Made by a program: the position numbers and the translations under genes. A DNA stretch of 26,634 nucleotides, taken from positions 1-26,634 of the forward strand of contig JBDIBB010000054.1 of assembly GCA_039812685.1 (NCBI GenBank). The letters run 5' to 3'. Positions 17,097-23,664 of the stretch are shown one piece after another. Each line of letters begins with the position of its first letter. Within the stretch, counting starts at the first letter, position 1. A model generated the notes under the pieces. That model did not search any database, had not been told where the DNA came from, and saw only the letters and a program-made list of their open reading frames with translations. The stretch is from JBDIBB01 sp039812685 (lineage in GTDB: Bacteria > Acidobacteriota > Vicinamibacteria > Vicinamibacterales > JAFNAJ01).

Positions 17097-17126
17097 TTGT
17101 CGGCACGCGCACGGAAGCCGTACCCT
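17097..17126 (+). promoter_or_regulatory. Promoter placing -10 just before the start codon
   Basis: TTGTCG (17097-17102), 18 bases, TACCCT (17121-17126), then only five bases to the ATG at 17132, with no Shine-Dalgarno. This arrangement predicts a leaderless mRNA. It lies at the end of the 293-base gap 16839-17131, which otherwise shows nothing beyond a doubtful 24-codon frame. Confidence 0.45.
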
Positions 17127-17131
17127 GTGGC

Positions 17132-19123
17132 ATGGCTGCCGACCCCGCTCCTGCTGCCTGCGACCTGCTCCTCACCAACGCCATCGTCATCACGATGAAC
17201 GCGCAGATGGACGTGTTTCCAGTGGGCGCCGTCGCGATCCGCGGCGACTCGATTGCCGCCGTGGGCCCGGAGGCCGCCACGTGGCAGGCCCGCGAGGTCG
17301 TCGATTGCGGCGGACGCGTGCTGATGCCGGGGCTCGTCAACGCCCACACCCACGTCCCCATGGCGCTGCTGCGCGGGCTCGCCGACGACCTGCGCCTCGA
17401 CGTGTGGCTGATGGGGTACATGATGCCCGTCGAGCGCGAGTTCGTGAGCCCCGACTTCGTCCGGCTCGGCACCGGCCTGTCGTGTGCGGAGATGATCCGA
17501 TCGGGCGTCACCTGCTTCGCCGACATGTATTACTTCGAGGAGGCGGTCGCCGAGGCCACCGCCGCGGCGGGGATGCGCGCCCTGTGCGGGCAGACCGTCC
17601 TGAAGTTCCCGTCGCCCGACGCGCCCAGCTACGAGGACAGCCTGGCGCGCGCCCGCGAGTTCATCAAGACCTGGAAGGGCCATCCGCTGATCGTGCCCGC
17701 TCCGGCGCCGCACGCGCCTTACACGTGCACGGGCGACATCCTGCGCGCCTGCGCGCAGCTGGCGGTCGAATTCGACGTGCCGGTGCACACGCACCTGTCG
17801 GAGACGCTCGCCGAGGTGGAGGATCTGCGCCGCGATCACGGCATGCCCGTGGTGCCGTGGGTGAAGAAGCAGGGCCTGTTCGACGCCCACGTCCTGGCCG
17901 CGCACTGCGTGCACCTGGACGAAGGCGAGATGCGCACGCTGCGCAACGCGAAGGCCGGCGTCGCCCACAACCCGTCGAGCAACCTGAAGCTCGGCTCGGG
18001 CATCGCGCCCGTCGCCCGCATGCTGAGCCTCGGTGTCACGGTGGGCATCGGCACCGACGGTCCCGCCAGCAACAACGATCTCGACATGTTCGAGGAAGTG
18101 CGCCTGGCGGCGCTGCTGGCCAAGGGCACCACCGGTGATCCCACCGCCCTGCCGGCGCCGCAGGCGCTGCTGATGGCCACGCGTCTCGGCGCGCAGGCCG
18201 TCGGGATGGGCGCCATCACCGGCTCGCTCGAGCCCGGCAAGCGCGCCGACCTGATCCTCGTCGACGTCGACGCCCTGCACAACACGCCCCAGTTCACGCG
18301 CGATCCCGACGCCGTCTGCGCGCGGCTGGTCTACGCCACCAAGTCAACCGACGTCACCGACGTGCTGTGCAACGGCCGCTGGCTGATGCGCAACCGTCAG
18401 TTGCTCACCATCGACACGCAGGCGCTTGCCGACGGCGCGCGCGAATACGCCCGGCGCATCGACGCGTTCCTCATCGCCCGCGAGGAGAGCGTGCTGCAGA
18501 AGCTCGTCGCCATCGGCGGCCTTCGTGAGGAGGAGAGCTTCGAGGTGCAGGTGAAGGCCCCGATCGCCTCCGACGACGTGGTCCAGCGCGTGATCCAGGG
18601 TGGCGACCTCACCGTGATCAAGGCGGTCCACTACCACCAGTACGACACCTACTTCTCGTTCGCCGACGCCTCGCAGGGCCGCCTGCGCTTCCGCGAGGAC
18701 GAGTTCCTCGACGAGAAGGGGGCGGTCACCAGGGTCCGGGCGCGGCTCACGCTGATCGGCCCTTCGCGCGAGGCCGAACTGGGAACGGTGATGCTGTTCC
18801 GATCGCGCTACCTGGCGCCGGCCACCCACACGCGGCGGTTCTACCGGGAGTACTTCACCCCGGTTGCCGAACGCGACGTCGAGAAGTACCGCAGGCGCTG
18901 GCTCGTCGCCTATCGTGGCGTCGAGTTCTACATCCACCTCGACCGGCTCATGCAGCCGGCGCGGCCCGGCTACTTCCTCGAGATCAAGTCGCGCACCTGG
19001 TCGCGGCGCGACGCGCAGGACAAGGCCGCCGTCATCCTCGAACTCCTCGCGCGCTTCGGCGCCACGCCGGCCGAGGCCTTCGGCGACGGCTACGTCGATT
19101 TCGAGGCGCCGGCGATGCCGTAG
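17132..19123 (+). CDS. MtaD-like amidohydrolase fused to a C-terminal CYTH-like domain
   Basis: This 663-residue protein has two domains. Residues ~10-445 form an amidohydrolase closest to 5'-methylthioadenosine/S-adenosylhomocysteine deaminases. Metal ligands are His72/His74 (NAHTHVPM), His in VHTHLSE (219-224, with catalytic Glu224), the AAHCVH region (257-261), VAHNPSSNLKLGSG (278-291) and Asp309 (GTDGPASNND). Residues ~468-645 resemble a CYTH (triphosphate-tunnel) domain: FEVQVK (470-475) in place of ExExK, QYDTYF, RLRFRED, ARLTLIG and FLEIKSRTW. In CYTH proteins paired acidic and basic strands bind triphosphates; here the second Glu is Gln473. It probably deaminates an adenosine derivative, and the second domain may bind a nucleotide or polyphosphate. 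It appears monocistronic. The fusion is seen directly, while the CYTH label is a motif-based inference. Confidence 0.85.
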   Translation: MAADPAPAACDLLLTNAIVITMNAQMDVFPVGAVAIRGDSIAAVGPEAATWQAREVVDCGGRVLMPGLVNAHTHVPMALLRGLADDLRLDVWLMGYMMPVEREFVSPDFVRLGTGLSCAEMIRSGVTCFADMYYFEEAVAEATAAAGMRALCGQTVLKFPSPDAPSYEDSLARAREFIKTWKGHPLIVPAPAPHAPYTCTGDILRACAQLAVEFDVPVHTHLSETLAEVEDLRRDHGMPVVPWVKKQGLFDAHVLAAHCVHLDEGEMRTLRNAKAGVAHNPSSNLKLGSGIAPVARMLSLGVTVGIGTDGPASNNDLDMFEEVRLAALLAKGTTGDPTALPAPQALLMATRLGAQAVGMGAITGSLEPGKRADLILVDVDALHNTPQFTRDPDAVCARLVYATKSTDVTDVLCNGRWLMRNRQLLTIDTQALADGAREYARRIDAFLIAREESVLQKLVAIGGLREEESFEVQVKAPIASDDVVQRVIQGGDLTVIKAVHYHQYDTYFSFADASQGRLRFREDEFLDEKGAVTRVRARLTLIGPSREAELGTVMLFRSRYLAPATHTRRFYREYFTPVAERDVEKYRRRWLVAYRGVEFYIHLDRLMQPARPGYFLEIKSRTWSRRDAQDKAAVILELLARFGATPAEAFGDGYVDFEAPAMP

Positions 19124-19180
19124 TCCGCCGTGTGCCCACCGCGCCCTGGCGGCGCCCGCATGCCGCCCCGCGCGGGGGGC

Positions 19181-19209
19181 TGGACAGGGGTGCCGCGCCG
19201 CGGTATATT
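19181..19209 (+). promoter_or_regulatory. Sigma70 promoter of the PHA granule operon
   Basis: TGGACA (19181-19186), exactly 17 bases, TATATT (19204-19209); each hexamer matches consensus at five of six positions, by far the best promoter in the window. Transcription would start near 19216, giving an ~87-base leader before phaR. Confidence 0.7.
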
Positions 19210-19302
19210 CGGGATGTCTTGCCGCGGTGCGGCATACCGATTCCTCCGGTCCGGTCGCGAACGGGCCGGCCCGCCGCGGCATCCTGGAACAGGAGCAGCC
19301 CC

Positions 19303-19788
19303 GTGATCCGGCTCATCAAGCGGTATGGCAGCCGTAAGCTCTACGACACCGAGGAGAGCCGATACGTCTCACTCGAAGAGATCGGCGACTGGGTCCGCCA
19401 GGGCCAGCAGGTCCAGGTGGTCGACAACCAGAACGGCGACGACGTGACCGGTCAGACGCTCACGCAGATCATTCTCGAGGAAGGCAAGCGCGGGCTCTCG
19501 CCCGTCTCCGCCGACTTCCTCCACGCGCTCATCCGGCGCGGCGAACGGATGGTGAGCACCGGTGTCGAGTCGTTGTCGCAGGGCGTCGATCGCCTGCTGC
19601 AGGCCTCCGTCGATCGCGTCGGCCCGCTGCGCGAGTTGCGCGACGAGGTGCGCCAGATGCGCGAGAAGATCGACGTCCTCGAGGCCACGATCGCCGAGAT
19701 CGAGGGCGGGCGCGAGACGCGGTCCAACGGGGAGCCCGTGCGGCGTGCCGCGGCGCGGGCCTCCACGGGGCGCAGGAAAGGAGCATAG
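19303..19788 (+). CDS. phaR: PhaR-type polyhydroxyalkanoate synthesis regulator
   Basis: This 161-residue protein starts at GTG with AGGAG seven bases upstream. Residues 1-63 are the PHB/PHA accumulation regulator DNA-binding domain, with RYGSRKLYDTEESRYVSLEE (7-26) and VTGQTLTQIILEE (48-60). A second region to about 100 resembles the PHB-binding part, followed by a coiled-coil heptad stretch (107-135) and a basic tail. In other bacteria PhaR represses phasin genes until it is pulled off DNA by growing PHA granules. Two phasin-like genes follow directly, so that loop is plausible here. The name is for the regulator, not the synthase subunit also called PhaR. Confidence 0.9.
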   Translation: MIRLIKRYGSRKLYDTEESRYVSLEEIGDWVRQGQQVQVVDNQNGDDVTGQTLTQIILEEGKRGLSPVSADFLHALIRRGERMVSTGVESLSQGVDRLLQASVDRVGPLRELRDEVRQMREKIDVLEATIAEIEGGRETRSNGEPVRRAAARASTGRRKGA

Positions 19789-19793
19789 CCATC

Positions 19794-20201
19794 ATGAACA
19801 GGAAGCAGATCAGGGAGGCCGCGCGGGAACTGCCGGCCCACGTCCTCGGCACCGGCCGCCAGGTGTGGCTCGCCGGCCTGGGGGCCGCGGGCATGGTCGC
19901 CACCGGAGGCCAGGCCGTCTTCTCGATGCTCGTCGAGGAGGGCCGGCGTGTGAAGGGCTTCGACGTCGGCCACGTCGTCGATGATGTCGTCGAAGGCGCC
20001 GTCGCGCCCGTGAGGAAGGCCGTGAAGAGCGTCGATCGCACGGTGCAGCGCACCAGCAAGACCGTGCTGTCGCGGCTCGGCGTGCCGACGCGCCAGGAGG
20101 TGGAAGACCTCACCGGCCGGGTGGAGCAGTTGATCGTGAAGGTGGAAGGGCTCAACCAGGGCCGCAGGACCGCGAGGAAGGGAGGGCGCCGTGCCCACTA
20201 G
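19794..20201 (+). CDS. Phasin-like PHA granule-associated protein (first copy)
   Basis: This 135-residue protein is of the PhaF/PhaI-like poly(hydroxyalkanoate) granule-associated family. The core is an amphipathic helical region beginning VWLAGLGAAGM (24-34) and FSMLVEEGRRV. The segment RLGVPTRQEVEDLTGRVEQL (94-113) is a heptad-like coiled coil, and a Lys/Arg-rich tail (123-135) recalls the basic tails of PhaF that touch DNA. Phasins coat PHA granules and control their size. GGAG precedes the ATG, which lies five bases after phaR. The last 11 bases overlap the next gene. It shares motifs with the next protein, so the pair look like duplicates. Confidence 0.8.
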   Translation: MNRKQIREAARELPAHVLGTGRQVWLAGLGAAGMVATGGQAVFSMLVEEGRRVKGFDVGHVVDDVVEGAVAPVRKAVKSVDRTVQRTSKTVLSRLGVPTRQEVEDLTGRVEQLIVKVEGLNQGRRTARKGGRRAH

Positions 20202-20550
20202 GACCGCGACGCGCGAAGTGCCGCTCGAGCTCGTGGACGCCGCGCAGAAGATGTGGCTGGCGGGGCTCGGGGTCGTGACGCTGGCCCAGGAAGAGGGCGG
20301 CAAGCTGTTCGACACGCTGATTGACGCCGGCAGGCAGGTCGAGAAGGCGATGCCGTCGCCCGCGGCCGCCCTCAAGGGCGCGTCGGAAGGCGCCGAGCAG
20401 GTGTGGACGAAGTTCCAGGAACTCATCGACGCGCAGATCACCGCGGCCCTGCACCGCCTTGGTGTGCCGACCAAGGAGGAGATCGACCGGCTCACGCAGC
20501 GCATCGAGCAGCTCACCGAGAGCATCGAGGCGCTGCGCGCCCGCCGCTGA
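20191..20550 (+). CDS. Phasin-like PHA granule-associated protein (second copy)
   Basis: This 119-residue protein starts at GTG, 11 bases inside the end of the first phasin gene, with GGGAGG just upstream. KMWLAGLGVVTLAQEEGGKLFDTLI (20-44) and RLGVPTKEEIDRLTQRIEQL (89-108) repeat the two signature blocks of its neighbour in the same order and spacing, but it lacks the basic tail. That suggests one copy for granule coating only and one with a nucleic-acid-binding tail, as in the PhaI/PhaF pair of pseudomonads; the parallel is inference. The two genes are probably translationally coupled. Confidence 0.8.
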   Translation: MPTRTATREVPLELVDAAQKMWLAGLGVVTLAQEEGGKLFDTLIDAGRQVEKAMPSPAAALKGASEGAEQVWTKFQELIDAQITAALHRLGVPTKEEIDRLTQRIEQLTESIEALRARR

Positions 20551-20564
20551 TCGAGAGTCCCTGC

Positions 20565-20600
20565 GCCATGGGCCCGGTCGCGGCGGCCGGCGCCCATGGC
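20565..20600. terminator. GC-rich hairpin after the second phasin gene
   Basis: GCCATGGGC (20565-20573) pairs with GCCCATGGC (20592-20600), and an inner CCGG (74-77) can pair with CCGG (87-90) beyond a one-base bulge. There is no U-tract. It could attenuate transcription into the patatin gene, 38 bases further on. Confidence 0.35.
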
Positions 20601-20637
20601 CCGGAGCGGGGCCACCCGGGCCCGTGGTGAGGCAGAC

Positions 20638-21912
20638 ATGAGGAGCGCGGGAACGTCGGACCGTTCCGGCCACGTGGGACTGGCCCTGGCCGGCGGCGGT
20701 CCCGAGGGCGCCGTCTACGAGATCGGCGTGCTGCGGGCGCTGGACGAGGCGCTGGACGGCGTCGACTTCAACCACCTGCCCATCTACGTCGGCGTGAGCG
20801 CGGGCGCCTTCGTCGCGGCGAACCTGGCCAACGGCATCACGCCCGCCCAGAACGTGCGCGCCATCGTCAAGCACGAGCCGGGCGAGCACCCGTTCGTGCC
20901 GCAGACCTTCTTCACGCCTGCCGTGGGCGAGATGGTGCGCCGCACGCTGATGACCCCCGCGCTGCTGCTGGAGTCGGTCTGGGACTACCTGCGCAACACC
21001 GCCGATCTCACGCTGATCGAGTCGATGCTGCACGTGTCGCGCGCGCTGCCGGTGGGCGTCTTCGACAACGAGCCGATCCGGCTCTACCTCGAGAAGATTT
21101 ACGGCATGCACGGCCGGACCAACGACTTCCGCCGGCTGCGGGCGAGGCTGGTGGTGGTGGCCACCGAGCTGGATTCCGGCGTCGCGGTGCGGTTCGGCGA
21201 ACCGGGCCACGACCACGTGCCGATCTCGCAGGCCGTGCAGGCGAGTTCCGCCCTGCCCGGTATCTACCCGCCGGTGCTCATCGACGGCCGCCACTACGTG
21301 GACGGCGTGCTGCTGAAGACCGTGCACGCCTCGGTGGCGCTCGACGCCGGCGCGCACCTCGTCATCTGCGTGAACCCGATCGTGCCGGTGGACACGCTGC
21401 GCGTCGAGCCGGCGATCGCGCACCAGCGGCGGCTCACCGATCTCGGGCTGCCCACCGTGCTCTCGCAGACGTTCCGCACGCTCATCCACTCGCGCATGAC
21501 GATCGGGATGAAGACCTACGCCGAGCGGTATCCCCGGCGCGATCTGGTGCTGTTCGAACCGCAGCCGAGCGACTACCGGATGTTCTTCACGAACATCTTC
21601 AGCTTCGCCTCGCGCAAGGAACTGTGCGAGTACGCCTACCGCGCCACGCTGCGCGACCTGCGCCAGCGGTACGACGTGCTGGCGCCGGTCTTCGCCAGGC
21701 ACCGGATCCGGCTGCGCCAGGAAGTGCTGCTCGACAGGCGCCGTGATCTCTGGACCGGCGTCGGTCTGGTGGGCGGCACGCGCCGCGACTCGGTGGACGG
21801 GCGGTTGCCGGCCACCGAGGCCCTGGACCGCGCGCTCTCCAGCCTGGAGCAGTACGTGGCGGAACGGGACGCGCTGGCGGCCTGGCCGCCGGCGCGCACC
21901 CGGCGACACTGA
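20638..21912 (+). CDS. Patatin-like phospholipase/esterase family protein
   Basis: This 424-residue patatin-fold hydrolase has the glycine-rich oxyanion loop AGGGPEGAVYEIGVL (18-32), the nucleophile elbow GVSAG with Ser54, and the dyad Asp222 in YVDGVLLKT, where the usual DGG is DGV. So the Ser-Asp dyad is intact. The C-terminal ~150 residues (RSRMT...FARHR) form a helical extension, and there is no signal peptide, so it acts in the cytoplasm or on a membrane or granule surface. It is the fourth gene in a row after phaR and two phasins. Patatin-like proteins have been reported on PHA granules, so a granule-lipid esterase or depolymerase-like role is reasonable inference. The ATG at 20638 follows GTGAGG. 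Confidence 0.85.
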   Translation: MRSAGTSDRSGHVGLALAGGGPEGAVYEIGVLRALDEALDGVDFNHLPIYVGVSAGAFVAANLANGITPAQNVRAIVKHEPGEHPFVPQTFFTPAVGEMVRRTLMTPALLLESVWDYLRNTADLTLIESMLHVSRALPVGVFDNEPIRLYLEKIYGMHGRTNDFRRLRARLVVVATELDSGVAVRFGEPGHDHVPISQAVQASSALPGIYPPVLIDGRHYVDGVLLKTVHASVALDAGAHLVICVNPIVPVDTLRVEPAIAHQRRLTDLGLPTVLSQTFRTLIHSRMTIGMKTYAERYPRRDLVLFEPQPSDYRMFFTNIFSFASRKELCEYAYRATLRDLRQRYDVLAPVFARHRIRLRQEVLLDRRRDLWTGVGLVGGTRRDSVDGRLPATEALDRALSSLEQYVAERDALAAWPPARTRRH

Positions 21913-21996
21913 TCCCCGGCCGGGAGGCCCGATCGCGATGCCGCGGCCGCCGACCAACTCCGCAGCCCCAGCCGCCGGTGGCGTCCGGGGCGCCCT

Positions 21997-22017
21997 GCCG
22001 GCCGCCGGCCGCCGGCC
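21997..22017. repeat. Three tandem copies of GCCGGCC
   Basis: Three perfect head-to-tail 7-base units end one base before the HMG-CoA reductase stop (read from the plus strand), between convergent genes. Each unit is itself a near palindrome, so the array can fold and may help termination; replication slippage could change its copy number. Confidence 0.7.
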
Positions 22018-22018
22018 G

Positions 22019-23557
22019 TCAGCGGTTGCGGCCGTACTTCTCGTGGCTCGACACCCAGTCGAGCGAGGAGATGGCGCTGGCGAGCGAGAGTTCGCCCGCC
22101 AGCGCCACGCCGGCGACGATCTCGGCCAGCTTGCCGACCTTGCCGCGTCCGGTGCAGCCGAGCACCTCGAGGCACTCGCGTTGGGTGGCGAGGCCCGTGC
22201 CGCCGCCGTGGGTGGCGACGATCAGCGACGGGATCGTCAGCGAGATGTAGAGGTCGCGCTCCGGCGTCAACTCGCTGAAGAGGATGCCGGCCGAGCTCTC
22301 GGCCACGTTGGCGACGTCCTGGCCCGTGGCGATGAACATCGCGGTGATGCCGTTGGGCGAGTGGGCGCCGTTGTTGTTGGCGCCCGAGAAGAACGCGCCG
22401 ACCGTGGCGATGCTCCAGTGCGCCGCGAGGCTCTCGGGCTCCACGCGCATCACGTCGATCAGCACCTGGCGCGGCACCAGCGCCTCGGCCGTGACGCGCT
22501 TGCCGCGCGTGCGCATGATGTTGATCTGGCTCGCCTTCTTGTCGGTGGCCAGGTTCGACTCGAGATAGAACCGGCGCACCGTGGTCACCTGCTCGAGCAC
22601 CCACGAGCAGGCCGCGAACGTGGCGCGGCCCACCATGTTCTGCCCCGCCGCGTCGCCCGTGGCGAAGTTGAAGCGCAGGTAGGCGAACTTGTTCACCAGG
22701 AACGTGTCGATGTAGAGCAGGCGCGCCACCGAGGAGGTGGCCTCGGCCTCGCGCGTGATCTCCGCGATGTGCGCGTTCACCCAGTCGCGGAAGTCGCGCG
22801 CCTCGCGCGCCGAGTCGAACACGAACACCGGCGCCCGCTGCATGCAGTCGTCGGCCACCGTGCAGGTGACGCCGCCCGAGAGGTTGAGCACCTTCATCCC
22901 GCGGTTGTAGGAGGCGACCAGCGTGCCTTCGGTCGTCGCCAGCGGGATGAAGAACTCGCCGCGGGCGTGCTCGCCGTTGACGTGCAGCGGTCCGGCGAAG
23001 CCGATGGGCACCTGCGCCACGCCGGTGAAGTTCTCGACGTTGCCGCGCGTGGCGGCCGGATCGATCGAGTAGTGCCCGACGTGGCGCAGCGCCACGCCGG
23101 TCTTCCGTTCGATGAAGGCCTGACGCGCGCCGATGATCTCCGGCGACTGGTTGTGCTCCTTGTCGTAAGGCAGCGTGTCGGCGCGCGGCGCCTCGTGCGC
23201 CAGCGCATCCTCCACCGAGAAGGCCAGGTCGCCGAAGGGCTCGGCCGAGAAGGCGATCGACACCTTGTGCTTGCCGGGCTCGAGCCGTCGTCCGGCCACC
23301 TCCACCACCAGCGCCTGGCGCAGCGGGAAGCCGAGCGGCGACTGCGGGGCGATCGCGCTCGCCGCCAGGCGTCGATCGCCGGCGAGAAGCGACACCCGTG
23401 CGAGATCCACCTCCTGATCGTCGATCGCGATGCGCGTGACGTTGGTGAGCGTCGCGTCGCTGAGGCGGTTCTTCAGGCTGAACCTGGCGCCGCCGTTCAC
23501 GGCGGCCAGGCTGCCGAAGGTATAGAGTTGCCGCAGGATCAGATTCGGAATCTTCAT
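22019..23557 (-). CDS. Class I hydroxymethylglutaryl-CoA reductase with an extra N-terminal domain
   Basis: This 512-residue enzyme makes mevalonate from HMG-CoA using NAD(P)H. The catalytic part (about 125-512) has all four active-site residues: Glu210 (TTEGTLVAS), Lys340 (ATDKKAS), Asp414 (TGQDVANVA) and His505 near the C-terminus (SSHEKYGR). The FATGDAAGQNM and TRGKRV blocks are also present. The C-terminal SHEKYGR resembles archaeal class I enzymes. There is no membrane anchor; instead residues 1-120 form a beta-rich domain (QLYTFGSL, FSLKNRLSDATL, LEPGKHKVSIAF) that is not part of usual HMG-CoA reductases. ATG 23557 is chosen, with GAGGGG upstream. A bacterial mevalonate route or specialised terpenoid supply is implied, but no other mevalonate gene is in the window. 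Confidence 0.93.
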   Translation of the reverse strand: MKIPNLILRQLYTFGSLAAVNGGARFSLKNRLSDATLTNVTRIAIDDQEVDLARVSLLAGDRRLAASAIAPQSPLGFPLRQALVVEVAGRRLEPGKHKVSIAFSAEPFGDLAFSVEDALAHEAPRADTLPYDKEHNQSPEIIGARQAFIERKTGVALRHVGHYSIDPAATRGNVENFTGVAQVPIGFAGPLHVNGEHARGEFFIPLATTEGTLVASYNRGMKVLNLSGGVTCTVADDCMQRAPVFVFDSAREARDFRDWVNAHIAEITREAEATSSVARLLYIDTFLVNKFAYLRFNFATGDAAGQNMVGRATFAACSWVLEQVTTVRRFYLESNLATDKKASQINIMRTRGKRVTAEALVPRQVLIDVMRVEPESLAAHWSIATVGAFFSGANNNGAHSPNGITAMFIATGQDVANVAESSAGILFSELTPERDLYISLTIPSLIVATHGGGTGLATQRECLEVLGCTGRGKVGKLAEIVAGVALAGELSLASAISSLDWVSSHEKYGRNR

Positions 23558-23600
23558 CGGCGTACCCCTCGTCGTGACACACGGGCCGGCGGAGCGCTTC

Positions 23601-23629
23601 CTTATACGCGATCCGCGTGCCCGCTCCAA
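23601..23629 (-). promoter_or_regulatory. Sigma70-type promoter for HMG-CoA reductase
   Basis: On the minus strand TTGGAG (complement of 23624-23629), 17 bases, TATAAG (complement of 23601-23606), about 44 bases before the ATG. Both hexamers match consensus well, and the leader would be about 35-40 bases. Confidence 0.6.
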
Positions 23630-23664
23630 CTGTCACCGCGGATCGCACGCGCCGGAGTCCTCCC

